From Gambelia wislizenii (lineage: Eukaryota > Chordata > Lepidosauria > Squamata > Crotaphytidae), in contig JAUMIR010000001.1 of the NCBI GenBank assembly GCA_030847615.1, positions 365,234,687 through 365,298,686 on the forward strand: DNA of 64,000 nucleotides. Direction: 5' to 3'. Made by a program: the position numbers and the translations under genes. Shown piece by piece: positions 1 to 10,888 of the stretch; the first letter of the stretch is position 1, and every line of letters begins with the position of its first letter. Under the pieces are notes generated by a model. The model was not told where the DNA came from. It searched no databases and was given only the letters and a program-made list of their open reading frames with translations.

Positions 1-1470
1 GAGGGAGGACTTGGTCTTCCAAAAATAAAAGCATATTATGAAGCTAATCAATTGAGATATGTTATAGAAGGAATTGTAGGACAGGGGGATTTAGAATGGT
101 AAGAGACAGAAACAGGAAGAATAGAAAAGAGAATATGGAACATATTTTTTGGTAATTTTACAAAAAAGGAAATTAAAGGAATTGAGAACCCATTTCTGCA
201 AAATATACGGGAAATATGGTATAAATACAAGAGAGAATTTTTGCCTATTGATTCAGTATTAACACCGGTTATAATGGGAAAAAATTTTCCAAATAATTTG
301 AAGGGAAAAACGGGAAAGGAATTAAAGAAAAGAGGACTAGACAAAATAGAGTGATGGATAGGATGGATGAGTGAGAAAGGGAGTATAAAAGAGAAATTAT
401 GTGGAATGAAAATTTCATGGTTTAACTGCATACAGTTAGAACAATGGATTAAAAATTGGAAAAAGAATCATAAAGAAACAATGGAATTTACAAAATTTGA
501 AAATTTGGTGAAAAAGGTGACAAGAGGGATGATAATGAAAGTTTGAAAGGTATTATAAGTGAATTATATAAAATATTGATAAAAAATAAGGATAAAAAAG
601 ACAAAGGGGAATATTTAAGGAGAATATGGGAGGAAGATTTGAAACAAAGAATTGGAGATCACAAATGGGATAAGATTTGGAAACAAAGACATCTAAACAA
701 TATGTCGATATGGATAAAAGAAAATTACTATAAAATAATATGGAGATGGTATTTGACACCAGCAAGTCTGCATAATATAGACAAGAATAATTCTAAATAT
801 TGTTGAAGAGGTTGTCAAGAAATAGGTACATATATGCATATGTGGTGGAACTGTAAATTTGTACAGCAGTTTTGGGAAATGTTTTTTATAAAAATAGAGA
901 ATATTCTGAATAGAAATATAGAAAGGAAACCGAGCATAGCATTGATGTCAATTTATAATGGAGAGAATGAGAACCAAGCAGAAAAGGATTTAATAACAAA
1001 TTTATTAACGGCAGCAAGATTAATTATAGCAAGACATTGGAAAATGCAAATAAAAGTACAAGTGGAGGAGTGGTATAAAGAAGTTTGGAAAATGGCAATA
1101 AATGATAAGTTAACATGTAGAATTAAAGTAAGAAAAGGGAGTTGGAAAGTGATTTTGATAAAAATTGGAAAGTATTTGTTAAAAAAGTATTACAGACAAA
1201 AGATGGGAGGTTACATCCACGAGAAGAAATGAGATTCTGGAAAGATTAGGTAAGGGATAATGGCTCTGGTGAAGGGGAGCACTGAGGGGGGGGTAGGGGA
1301 AGTAATATTCATGAAAAGAATCATAGTAAAGAATTTATGTTAACTTTTGAAATTAGTTGATAGAAAAATTGTGATGTTTATGGTAATATTATGTGTTATA
1401 CTAAATAAGTATTGATTGGAAATTATAATGTATGATTATAAAATTAATAAAAATATATAAAAATATATAC
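1..1470 (+). mobile_element. L1-type LINE, 3' end of ORF2 plus 3' UTR, decayed
   Basis: The first 1.2 kb translates in pieces into the C-terminal part of an L1 ORF2 protein. The opening bases read GGLGLPKIKAYYEANQ, and near 834-870 there is the L1-like HMWWNCKFVQQFWE block that follows the reverse transcriptase domain. Two open pieces (543-806 and 834-1232) are separated by a stop, and there are further stops near 100 and 350, so the copy is dead. After the last coding piece comes an AT-rich 3' UTR with a G-rich run at about 1284-1300, ending in A/T-rich tail sequence near 1470. The element is cut off by the window start, so its 5' extent is unknown. L1 identity is from motif recognition; the exact 3' end is approximate. 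Confidence 0.85.
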
Positions 1471-3197
1471 ATTGACTGACATCTAAATCTAAAGTCATTG
1501 GCCTACAAGGCACAAAACATCCTTTCTTCCGATCCATCTCAGAGCATGAGAGAGAAGCATGAGACACAGCTCTGGACAGAATTTAAACCATGTGATAGTC
1601 ATCCTCCACCATTTAGTCAGACCCACACTCTCAAGGTGATAAAAAAATAACTGAATTGTTACAGTCACATCATAAAAAGAATGAAGTTATTAAACTTGTA
1701 ATGTAACATAGTTAGCTACTTGTTATTAGAATACAGAATTGATTGCTATTAGTTATTTTAACTAGTTACTTCCATGTTCTCTCTCTCTTCCCATTTTAAT
1801 TTCTATGAAAATGCTGCCGAAAAGGAGTGGCAATTCTTTAAATGAATTTCTGCTAACGTGACTACTTTCTCCATCAAGAGTATTTTTGAAATGAAGAAGA
1901 AAAATCTTTCTTTGATTACCTGTCAGTCATTGTGAAATGTCTTCACATGAAATAATGTGTGAAACACATACACAGTAAAGTGTGTAGGAAGCAATATTGC
2001 TTTTACTAAAAGTGAACAGAAAATGAAATGTAATAGGAACATCCCTAGCTTTACAAAAGTGACAATTGATAAAACCAATGAGATTCTGGAGTTTGTATTA
2101 CTTTATTTTAAGCATACGGGTGCTGCACCCTCATTAATTGTACCCATCACCCCCCTGCTCTGTAAATTTAGCATTAAGGTGCAACTAATATTTTAATCTA
2201 GAGTATTATTTGGAAGCTCCTATGAAGTCAGCATAAAACACAGTGTGAAACTTCTCTGAAACATAATTACACTTTCATCAATGCCAAATTCATCTTAGTT
2301 CTAGCAGTGATCCTTTTTATTTTCTAGCTAAAGAACAAACTAGGCTGGCCAAAAAAAAATCTTTTGCTAAAGCAAAATGCTAGTGAAGTAACTTGAAGCT
2401 ATTCAGTGCAATTGTAGTAGTATTTTAGACCTTCAGTGAGATGTAAATATTTCAGGTGAACAGTATCAAGCACTTAACCAATATAAAGCAACAATGAAAA
2501 CAAAAGGGAAAAGGAGTTTTAATTTTGTTTAATATTACTTACTTTTTACATTATAAAAAGGTGACATTATAAATTACTAGCTCCTGAGAATATTTTCAAA
2601 GAAAAAAGTCCATCCCAAATTAATCACAGGTAGCACTGAAATAACTAAGGAATTAATCAACTTTCCAGGAGTTTGAATGGCCCCATTTGATAGAATGAAA
2701 AACAAAATTATGTAATTGCCCTAGTTGGAGACATTATGACCACCCCATCTGAGTGCACCTACTACAGACCCATGAGGGAGGAGTTTGGATGCTCCATATA
2801 TAAGGGAGCTGCCCTCCTGTGAGAGGGAGCTGCTCCACATGAGCAAAAATGAGACAGCCCTATAGATCTGCCCCTTGGAAAATGCCCCCTAGATTCATAC
2901 TGTATCATCTCAGTTATGCACTAGTGGCAGAAGTTTGCCACCGACTAAATGCTATGGCTCAGCAAGCTTCAAACAGATGCTTTGGAACTAATTAAAACTA
3001 ATCAATATATTGTTAAATTATCATCAAACTCAGCCTGTTAACATTGTTGTCATTTAAGTTTAAATAAGAACTTTTAAAATAATTCTTGAACATTTTAAAA
3101 CAAACCGGGATTAACAAACTATTTCCAAACTGGTTTAAATCATTGCTATTATCTCCATGCCTAATGACAAATATCGAGAGGAATATTGCTGGTCCCT
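1471..3197. other. Unique-looking AT-rich intergenic DNA
   Basis: I see no ORF of note and no repeat family I can name. The part from about 1750 to 2110 has low repeat content and contains a TTGATTACCTGTCAGTCATT stretch rich in homeodomain/TALE-like motifs. It could be conserved non-coding sequence, but that is only inference. Confidence 0.4.
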
Positions 3198-3506
3198 GGA
3201 GGTTATTAGACATGGCAAAAACCACATCTGAAGAATGCTACAAAAACAGAAATGGCTGACATTTCCAGATGATGACGTCCTTCAGTGTCCCGGGGATGTA
3301 GCGTGGGCATGAATAAGGCATCCCTTTGTATTGGCAGCTTAGCCCCATCATTATAAAAGTGAACCCTCGTGCGCAACAGCGCTATGCCCCAGGGATGACT
3401 GAGGATGCGGGTGTTTGATAATGTCATCCTTTCTGTTATCGTCAAGTTCTTCTGATGCAGTTTGGGACACTTTTTTTGCCACTTTTCACCGCATCTGATA
3501 ATCTCC
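3198..3506. mobile_element. Palindromic MITE, GGACTTTATCAGA-family (diverged)
   Basis: The ends form an imperfect terminal inverted repeat: GGAGGTTATTAGA at the left, and the reverse complement of the right end is GGAGATTATCAGA. The interior is collinear with the element at 59589-59879 (shared blocks include CATGGCAAAA, GGGATG-AGCG-GGGATGAATAAGG and a CCCCAGG-A-GGCTGA block). No coding capacity. I could not find a clean target duplication. The hAT-like assignment is inferred from relatives. Confidence 0.6.
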
Positions 3507-4004
3507 CCTGTTGCAGCAAGAATATTGAATTAGATGGACTTGCGATTTGATCTACCACAGCTGTACATGAACAGCACTAGACAACCACAGATAACCCATT
3601 CTTTTCTACTGCTTCCATATGATACGGCTTGTATATATTAACCTCAGGCAGATCTGAAGCAGCAAATGTGACGTATTGCTGATCCTTCCAAAAAGCATGT
3701 GAGAACACTACTCAGCAACCAGCTTTAAGACTGGGAACTGGGAACCCTGGCAGTTTGTGAGAATATGTGTTAACACTGGCTGTCATTATATGGAATACTA
3801 AACTCTTCTGGAAAACAATCTGGATGTCTCATCAAAACACCCCCTGTTCTCATTTCAAAGAAATATGCGACTAGGATATGGGCAAACAATAAATTTGCTC
3901 AGTAGATGTTACATTTAAACATGTCGCAGACCACAGCATTGCCTATGTTCATTCTCCTTCAAACCTCAAAGTAATCTCAGTTGCGATCTGTACAGGGCCT
4001 CTAT
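3507..4004. other. Intergenic DNA, nothing recognised
   Basis: No ORF or repeat that I can name between the two MITEs. Confidence 0.4.
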
Positions 4005-4563
4005 AGACTTATCTACACTGGCCAAATAAAATGATCCCCCCTCATTTTCAAAGTGAGCTGTCTAGACAATGTACAGCTTGAATTCAGGTCTTTTCAGTGC
4101 TGCATGGCTTTAATCCACACCAAAAAAAGTGGAGATTTAGTCCAGAATTGAAAATCTGGAAGTGGAAAATCTGGATGTTTGCACACATGTGTGGACCGTG
4201 CTCCATAGCAATGTCAGTGTGGGGCTGGGGGGAGGAGTTTTTGGTGGGCAGGCGGAAGACATTGAGAGGAGGCTCCCTGGCGATCAGCTGAGCTTTCTTG
4301 CCTGGAAATACCTCTTTCTCTGTTTTAATTTCATTTTTAGTGGTTCCCTTTTTTTCCCCCACCCATACAGGGCAGCTGTTTGGAGAAGTGTATACCAGCA
4401 TACCTATATTGTTAGCTGCATGTATCTCCATTGAATAGGATGTCAGAAGTTCCTCCAAGTCAGGGGGAAAGACATCAGACTGGGGTGAGTTTGAAAGGGA
4501 AAACTGTGTGGACAGTGCTCCCAAACTCACCTTGGTATATGTGGTGATTGTGTAGACAAGCCC
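4005..4563. mobile_element. MITE of the GGGCTTGTCTACAC family
   Basis: The left end AGACTTATCTACACTGGCC and the reverse complement of the right end, GGGCTTGTCTACACAATC, are inverted repeats of each other. The interior matches, in opposite orientation, the element at 21892-22533: both contain a block around CCCTTTCAAACTCACCCCAG next to a TGTCCACA segment. It is non-coding, and open frames across it are incidental. Superfamily is unproven; hAT-like by look. Confidence 0.65.
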
Positions 4564-5439
4564 ATGGTCGTTGGGGACAAAGATACCCTGAAGGTAAGCC
4601 AGATTTTCCTGTTGGCATAGATGAGCCCTATGAGCACATAGGTGCTCCAGCTGTCATGTGCATACATGTTTAAGTAGCTTCTTGTACCTTTTATTCTTTC
4701 CATATGTGCTGGAGTCTTCTTGGAACACACAGATACAGACAGATCTGAATTAATGATTTTACTTCAGTTCTTATAGCTCTCCTTCCTAGACAAGGTTGAT
4801 CATGATGAATGAGCACTTTCTACAAAAACGTTTGATGTAAAACTTGACAAATGTTTACACGTGTGCCCTGACAGACACCGTGTGTGTTTTTGTTTGTTTG
4901 TTTAAACAGCATATATCAATGTCTACATGAGAACTGTCTTGGAGAAGTCAATTTAAATGAGCAGAAAGGTATTTTGACCAAGATTTGATATTGTAGTAAT
5001 ACATATGTAATACTGGTCTATACTGATACTCCTACTGTGATGAAGTTTTATGAAAGTATTAAGGCTGCAGAAATGGCTAAATGGGTATTATAAGGAAAGC
5101 ATTTATATTATTTGTCTCCTTACACAATATGGAGTGGAGACCCAGTCACATTTTATTTTTCTTCCAACCTGAATCCATGAGAACCATTGATTTCTAGGGA
5201 AGTGGTTACAACAGCCTCCTCCAATGCAGTACCCTCAAGGGTTGAGATCCTCTTGCAGGGAGGAAGCAGAGGAAGGCTTCTCAATTGCTGTCAAAGAGAA
5301 AGACACAATATTCTTAGCAGCTTATTTCCTCAGGGTCTACCTTTCAGGTGCATCTTTGGAGCTAAAGACAATCTGGGAACACCACCTCGGAAAATCCCTG
5401 GCCATATTCCAAGACACCATTCCCAGGGCATCTTTAGTT
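4564..5439. other. Intergenic DNA
   Basis: Mostly AT-rich sequence without recognisable repeats. The last 250 bases may already be a decayed upstream part of the RTE/BovB-like fragment that is clear from 5440 on, but I cannot support that extension firmly. Confidence 0.35.
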
Positions 5440-5612
5440 TCAAGGTGGTTGTGTTAAGCTGGACAGTGAAGAAAGCTGACAGGAAGAGAATCAGGTCATT
5501 TGAAATGTGGTGCTGGAGGAGAATTCTGCAGACACTGTGGCCTGCCAAAAAGATAAATCAATGGGTCCATGAGCAAACTGAGCCTGAACTCTTTCTTGAA
5601 GCCAATAAGAGC
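5440..5612 (+). mobile_element. RTE/BovB-like LINE scrap (ORF2 C-terminal region)
   Basis: The plus strand encodes SWTVKKADRKRIRSFEMWCW followed by RRILQTLWPAKKIN. This is the block seen downstream of the reverse transcriptase in RTE/BovB-type elements of squamates (tryptophan-rich EMWCWRR then a W-x-x-K-x-x-N stretch). Only about 170 bp is clear. It runs straight into a CR1 3' end at about 5613, so one of the two inserted in or beside the other. Clade assignment is from memory of related proteins. Confidence 0.55.
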
Positions 5613-6290
5613 ATGTTTAGCCAGGATAAGAGAAGGTTAAGAGGTGACATGCTAGCCAGATTTAAATATTTGAAGGGGTGTCATACTAAGGATGGAGCAA
5701 GCTTGTTTTCTGCAGCTCCAGAGATTAAGACAATGGACTAGATCAATGGATTTAAACTATAGGAGAAGAGATTCCACCTAAACATTAGGGACATTTTTAG
5801 ATACCCCTTACCACGCAAGCAGCCTCCGGAGCACTAACGAGGCTGCTTCACGGCAGGGGGACCCTTTTGGACGATGCCATCCCTCTCTCGGCGTTGTCCA
5901 TGACTGTTCTGGCTAGCACTGAAGGCGGCTGTGCAATTTTTTACTCACAGACAACTTCCATGAGTGAAAAATAGCGCAGCCACCTTCAATGCTAGCCGGA
6001 ACAATAACGGACAATGCCAAGAGAGGGCTATCATCCAAAATGGATCCCCTGCTGCTCAGCAGCCTCGTTACTGCTCCAGAGGCTGCTTGTGCGGTAAGGG
6101 GCATCTGAAAATGTCCTAGGTAAGAGCTGTTCTGCAGTGGAATGCACTGCCTCAGAGTGTGGTGGAGTCTCCTTCTTTGGAGGTTTTTAAACAGAGGCTG
6201 GATAACCATCTGTCAGGCATGCTTTGATCATGTGTTCATGCAGGGCAGGGGGTGAACTAGATGGTCCTTGTGGTCTCTTCCAACTCCAGG
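5613..6290 (+). mobile_element. CR1 LINE 3' end, interrupted by a MITE
   Basis: Matches the CR1 3' segment also present at 54713-55045 and 46555-46905: AGAGGTGACATG, a GGAGCAAGCTTGTTTTCTGC block, GATTCCACCTAAACATTA, then after the interruption AGCTGTTCTGCAGTGGAATG, TTTTTAAACAGAGGCTGGAT and the terminal TAGATGGTCCTTGTGGTCTC. The CR1 is split at 5789-6116 by a palindromic element. Comparison with 54713-55045 suggests about 15 bases of CR1 were lost at the insertion point. No intact coding. Confidence 0.85.
5789..6116. mobile_element. Palindromic MITE inside CR1 (GGACATTTT end type)
   Basis: Ends are inverted repeats: left GGACATTTTTAGATACCCC, right reverse complement GGACATTTTCAGATGCCCC, and complementarity continues through TTACC and AAGCAGCCTCCGGAGCA. 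Much of the element can fold back on itself. It is closely related to 23554-23831 and shares end style with 28337-28678. It has no ORF of its own. Confidence 0.8.
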
Positions 6291-6404
6291 AAGGTAACTT
6301 AGAAACTCTAGAAAGATAACTACAGGAAGGTAAGTAGCCTTTGCCTTAGAGTTACCAGAACTCAAGGTTCCAACTGAAGGTATTGCTATGCTTCTTGGGT
6401 ATTT

Positions 6405-6424
6405 GAGAGAGAGAGAGAGAGAGA
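6405..6424. repeat. (GA)n microsatellite
   Basis: About ten GA units, followed some 40 bases later by a short GT run. Confidence 0.9.
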
Positions 6425-6507
6425 AATCTTAAGGTGTGTGCAGCTGAAGGAGAAAGTATGTTTTTGTGTGTGTGTGGCTCTAAAGGAAGGGGGAATTATA
6501 TGTTCAT

Positions 6508-6600
6508 CCAGATATTTGGACTGCAACTTCTAGCATCCCTCATTATTAGTGATGCTGGCTAGGGCTGCTTGGATTTGCAGTCCAACAACTTCTGGAGTAC
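6508..6600. repeat. Short foldback repeat (TTGGACTGCAACTTC type)
   Basis: Left arm TTTGGACTGCAACTTCTAGC pairs with the later TTGGATTTGCAGTCCAA, with GATGCTGGCTAGGG between. It resembles a very common short palindromic repeat of lizard genomes centred on GGACTACAACTCCCAGAAT. Family name not assigned. Confidence 0.55.
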
Positions 6601-8439
6601 ACACAATTTCCACCCCCGCATTAAAGCCTAAGCACCCATTTCTATTTATTCCCAGCTGGTCCCAGAGTTCACTGACTCATTTGGTCTGTACTGCATTTGC
6701 TCATGTATTGCCATACCAAAAAAAGTCAGGAGTGAGGGTCTGGGGTCTGGGAAAAGCACCGGTGGATGCATGCATTTTGGCCCATTGTGCCAATCCCAAG
6801 AAGACAGGGAGTGAAGAGACAATTACTGTACACTTTTTGTTTCACAAATCCTAGCAGCAGAGGCCTAGGGCTTGGGGAAGAAAACTCCTTCTGAGCTAGC
6901 ACTCAGCTTTCCTCAAATCCCAGTGATAGCACTTGTCATGTGGGCTGTTATTAAGGCTGTGTGGGATGCAAGCAACTGCTGAAGCTGCTTAGCACATTTT
7001 GCCCCTATCTCTCTCCCCACAAGTCTGTGTTGCCAGAGTACCTGGTTAGCCAAGTTTCATGGTTTTCTGGGCCTATTTACTCAGGTTCTTCTCATGGCTA
7101 TTTCCATAATCTGCTGGTCTTGAAGCAATTCTGGGCTGGCAGTCCAATCCTTGCCTGTCTCTCTTCTGCAATGTACCCTGGAGGTTTGACCCCTGAATCC
7201 CTGCAAAAGAGTGAAAAACTGCTAATCTTTGATGTAGGTCCTGCTATGAAACCTAGTTTACTGCTTGAACATATGGTCTTCCTGGTCATTGCAAGAATTG
7301 GATAAAAGAAATGGCTTGGGTTGGGGTGAATTTATATCATCCCTAACCCCACCCCCAGAAACATGCTGATACTCTGCACATTTGCACTTTTCCTCTCTTG
7401 TCTTACCTCTCTCTAGTAGTGGATGTAACAAGCAACCACCAGCTCCCCCAGCTAAAACAGGACTGAAACATCATAAACAAAAATTGCCTGTTTCAGATAG
7501 TAATCCCCATCAAGATCAGAAAGCCAAAATAATCGAATGGAGATCATAATACAGAGGGAGTTAAGTTGGAATGGAACAGTGGTAAACAGAGGGCATAACT
7601 AGAATGACCCTGCAACAAGCTTTGTAGCAAGCTCACAGGTTCAATGTGTGACAGACTCAGCCAACACTTGCACACTCATTTAGTTCAGTGCCTGGAAGAT
7701 CAAACAAAGCTCAGTCATTAATATCCATGAATCCTTGAGAATTCTGTGAGCAACAGACACAGTTCTATGCAACCCACAATGCATTGTTGTTACTATTTAC
7801 CTAACCACTATCCTACATCACCTTCTCATGTACAATTTTGCTTAAATTAATTATGTTCTCAGCCACCCTTTGAGGTATACTGTATTACGATAAGAGGTAG
7901 TGACTCTGTTTTATAGTTGCAGAAATTTGAAAACCAGCCTCTTGCATTCTGTTTTACCAGTATGCGTTGAAATATTTGCTTGTGAATTTTTTTTCCAGCT
8001 AGCTGTAAAGACTGGGGTGTAGCTGGAGCTTACAGCACTCTTTTCACTGGAGAATTCTCTGGGTTGTTATCCTTACATATTACCAGTTTAGGAGGCACCT
8101 ATGATTCAACTCTACATGCATTCTAAATTTACTTTTTGAACTTAGAGTGGTCATGTACTTGTTGCCTGAGTGGTGGACAGTTCATTCAGCATGTAACTGA
8201 CAAGGGAGGTTATTCAGGCAGCCAATTCACTTTCATTCCCACTACCAACCTGTGTTAGCAGCAACAAATCTAATACACATTTGCCAAATGGAAAGCATGA
8301 CCTCACACGGAGCATGCTGAATAAAGTTTTTTCCCCTGCTTCTTCCAGTGCCTAAATCAATCCACTGGATATATTTAACATGAAAGCATTTCACATATTG
8401 CAGAATCACCCCCTCAAAAAAAATATTTTAAAAATCCTA
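6601..8439. other. Mostly unique intergenic DNA
   Basis: No recognisable coding or repeat families. Short open frames (for example 6961-7305) have no motif and no relatives that I know, and look incidental. Confidence 0.4.
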
Positions 8440-8970
8440 GGGCTCATCTATATGAGGAGATATAATGCTCATTTAAGCGCATTAACCATTACAGCAGTGT
8501 TCCTTTGTTTCCACGAGTTTTTTTCAAGATTGCTAGTATGGAAAGTTATTTATTTTGAAGTTTGCATGGAGCATGCCTGCAAATACTGGGGTGGTTTTTT
8601 GTTGTTTGTTTGTTTGTTTTATAGCTCCAAAATCATGCACACTCAGTAGCATGAAAATAAACAATGGTGGTTCCGGCCACTTTGGGGCTGGCAAGCCCTC
8701 CCCCACATGTCTGACCAATCATGTGTGGCCTTACAGAATGTGCCCTGCTTCGAACTGGTTGCCCAAATGGGCAGGAATGCGCATTTCTATGTATTTTTTT
8801 TTAAAAAAAAAAATCTTCATAAAAAACTGTGAAGGCTGTTATCGCTCAGTACATGGAATTTTGGACCACCCTCCTTTTGAATATGGCAAATCCCCATGGG
8901 ATCTCAGCAGGACAAAAGGTATTCTACTTGCATTCCATGAGGAGTTTTTTCATTGTCTAGATAGCACCCT
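8440..8970. mobile_element. MITE of the GGGCT-ATCTA family
   Basis: Left end GGGCTCATCTATATGAG and right end reverse complement AGGGTGCTATCTAGACAA resemble the GGGCTTGTCTACAC ends of 4005-4563. The interior (GCAGGAATG-GCATTTCT, then ACAAAAGGTATTCT and ATGAGGAGT) is repeated at about 34700-34990, which supports a mobile family. Non-coding. Confidence 0.55.
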
Positions 8971-9189
8971 AGTTTTGTCCTGAAGCTACACTTAAAGGGA
9001 AGTAGCAGTCATCCCAGCAAACTGAAGCTTATACTTATCTGATACAAATAGTGGTACCATCCAGGGAAGTAAATATTTGCTTGTTTTGTTTTCCTGTGGA
9101 AGAATGAAGTTGCTTTCAAAAGTGTTCTTCCCACTGGATGAAATTATGAGAGTTTTTGTTCCGTTTTTTTTTTTAATGCCTTTTAGGGT

Positions 9190-9215
9190 TGTGTGTGTGT
9201 GTGTGTGTGTGTGTG
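9190..9215. repeat. (GT)n microsatellite
   Basis: Perfect GT run of about 13 units. Confidence 0.95.
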
Positions 9216-9297
9216 AAAAATTCATTTGTGCAAAAAGTCTATTTTGTTCTATTCTGTTACTTTATACTACATCTTTTTCTCAAAGTTGGGACTCAAG

Positions 9298-9519
9298 GGC
9301 TGCTGACAAACTGCAGAAATAATGCAGTCTGACACTGTTTTAACAGCCATGGTTCAATGTTATGGAATTTTGGGATTTGTAGTTTTGTGAGATATTTAGC
9401 CTTCTCTGTCAGAGATCTCTGGTGCCACAGCAAACTACAAATCCCAAGATTCCATAGGGAGGAGCCATGATAGTTAAAGTGGTGTCAAACTGCATTATTT
9501 CTGCAGTGTGTCAGCAGCC
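9298..9519. mobile_element. Palindromic hAT-like MITE (CTGCAGAAATAATGCAGT type)
   Basis: The two halves are long inverted repeats: GGCTGCTGACA then CTGCAGAAATAATGCAGT at each end, CACT-TTTAAC, CCATGG-TC, and GGAAT-TTGGGATTTGTAG pairing with CTACAAATCCCAAGATTCC. Relatives lie at 54185-54410, 61105-61310 and 63125-63390. Such elements with ACTACAAATCCCA arms are abundant in lizards. No ORF. Confidence 0.8.
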
Positions 9520-10124
9520 AAGGTGGCTAAAAAGATTGGTTTTCATATAGCAAACAATTTTTGCACAAATGCTTCCCACCCACACCAGCAAATAGAATAA
9601 CCCAAGAGAGGTTTGTGGGGGGGGGCAAAGTCCAGAAATGGAAAAAAGAAAAATCTTGTGACAGTTGATCACCGTTTTGAAGGAATGGTCTGAGACATGC
9701 ATTCTTGCTGAGGACTAGAAAGTGTCATGCATTCTTTACATCCCTGGTGCCATCAAGGCAGGACTTTGGGGTGCATGGACAGGGGGATTCTCAGCAAAAC
9801 GAACAGGAGATGCCCAGGGCTGGATTACCACATGTTTAAATTTGTGAACTGACAGTGATACACATTATCATCTAAATTTTCCATTCTAAAGAGAGCAGAG
9901 GTACATCTGTTATGTCTAGCAGGTGGTTGTCTGTAAGAAAAACAAATTCAGAGTCGAGTTCTAACTGTACCACTGTTTTCAAACATCTCTTTGTCAGGTT
10001 CACACTTGCATATCTCAAGTGTAAAAATCCAGTATGGGAACAGGCAGTGTGATCCAAATGTCAACTGCAGTTGTACAGGAAAAAAGATAGATATGAGCTT
10101 AAAACTGTCATCTAACCTCTTCTT
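9520..10124. other. Intergenic DNA
   Basis: Nothing recognised apart from short homopolymer runs. Confidence 0.4.
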
Positions 10125-10345
10125 GAGAGCCAGCATGATGTAGTGGTTTGAATGTTGGACTACAATTCTGGAAACCAGGGTTTGAATCCCTGCTCAGTCA
10201 TGGAAACCCACTAGGTGACCTTGTGCAAGTCACACTTTCTCATCCTCAGAGGAAGGCAAAGAACAAACCTTGCCAAGAAAAGCTTGTGATAAGTTCTCCA
10301 TAAGACAGAAATGACTGGAAGAGTCACAACAACAACAACAACAAC
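10125..10345 (+). mobile_element. tRNA-derived SINE with (AAC)n tail
   Basis: Starts with the AGCCAGCATGATGTAGTGG head and continues through box-B-like GGGTTTGAATCCCTGC, the CATGGAAACCCACTAGGTGA body, CACACTTTCTCATCCTCAGA, a CTTGCCAAGAAAA block and GACTGGAAGAGTCAC, ending in repeated ACA triplets. This is the SINE family typical of iguanian lizards. Two more copies lie at 55235-55585 (+) and 47085-47312 (-). The box B match (GTTTGAATCCC) is what makes a tRNA origin likely. Confidence 0.85.
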
Positions 10346-10434
10346 CGCATCTTCTCAGGACACAGAAAAGGACAGAGAAGCTGGGTCATATAAACTATAC
10401 CTATTTATATAATTTTAATGCATACAGTGGGACC

Positions 10435-10469
10435 TCAGTATCTGCTGGGGTTTGGTCCATGGATACCAA
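10435..10469. mobile_element. Tigger-like MITE, left piece
   Basis: CAGTGGGACCTCAGTATC is the left terminal repeat, flanked by TA, of a short pogo/Tigger-type element. The sequence stops at ACCAA where the chromovirus is inserted and resumes at 16397. Confidence 0.75.
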
Positions 10470-10823
10470 TGTGATATACCAAGAACACACGCTCACATTC
10501 ACTCAATAGAAATTCTTTATTGGTAAGGAAACGTGTGTCAGGAACATAGAACAAAGCCAAAACTGAATACAGGCTAGCATGCACACCCCAGATAAACCCC
10601 CACAGTGTGAGAATGGTATCTAGGGAGGAGGAACGGGCTGGCCTGCACATGGAGCATTGACCTTGAGTTGCTGTGGAGAGTAGCGTTCCCAGGCCAACAA
10701 GGCGGGCTGGCACCTTTCCAAAGCCCCAGGGCCTAGACAAGGAAAACAGGCCAGAGGCAGCCTCATGTCAGGGTCTTCCATGAATTCCATTCTCAACCCC
10801 AGAATTCAGGGGTGTGCCTAACA
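10470..10823 (-). repeat. 3' LTR of chromovirus copy 1
   Basis: On the plus strand it runs TGTGATATACC...GCCTAACA. It contains AATAAAG on the minus strand (plus TTTATTG near 10517), the likely polyadenylation signal. By hand alignment it differs from the partner LTR at about 21 of 354 positions (about 94 percent identity). Confidence 0.95.
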
Positions 10824-10888
10824 TACCGCCCTCCCAAAGAGAAACCCCCCTTTTAGCCCGGCTTATCAGGGAAGCGGGCATGGAATTT

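Noticed and set aside
48..431. 127-codon minus-strand open frame
   Set aside because: Antisense of L1 ORF2 sequence; low-complexity F/S/I-rich translation expected from the A-rich sense strand.
5187..5741. 184-codon frame as a host gene
   Set aside because: The middle is an RTE/BovB-like scrap and the end is CR1; the open frame is a fusion of repeat pieces.
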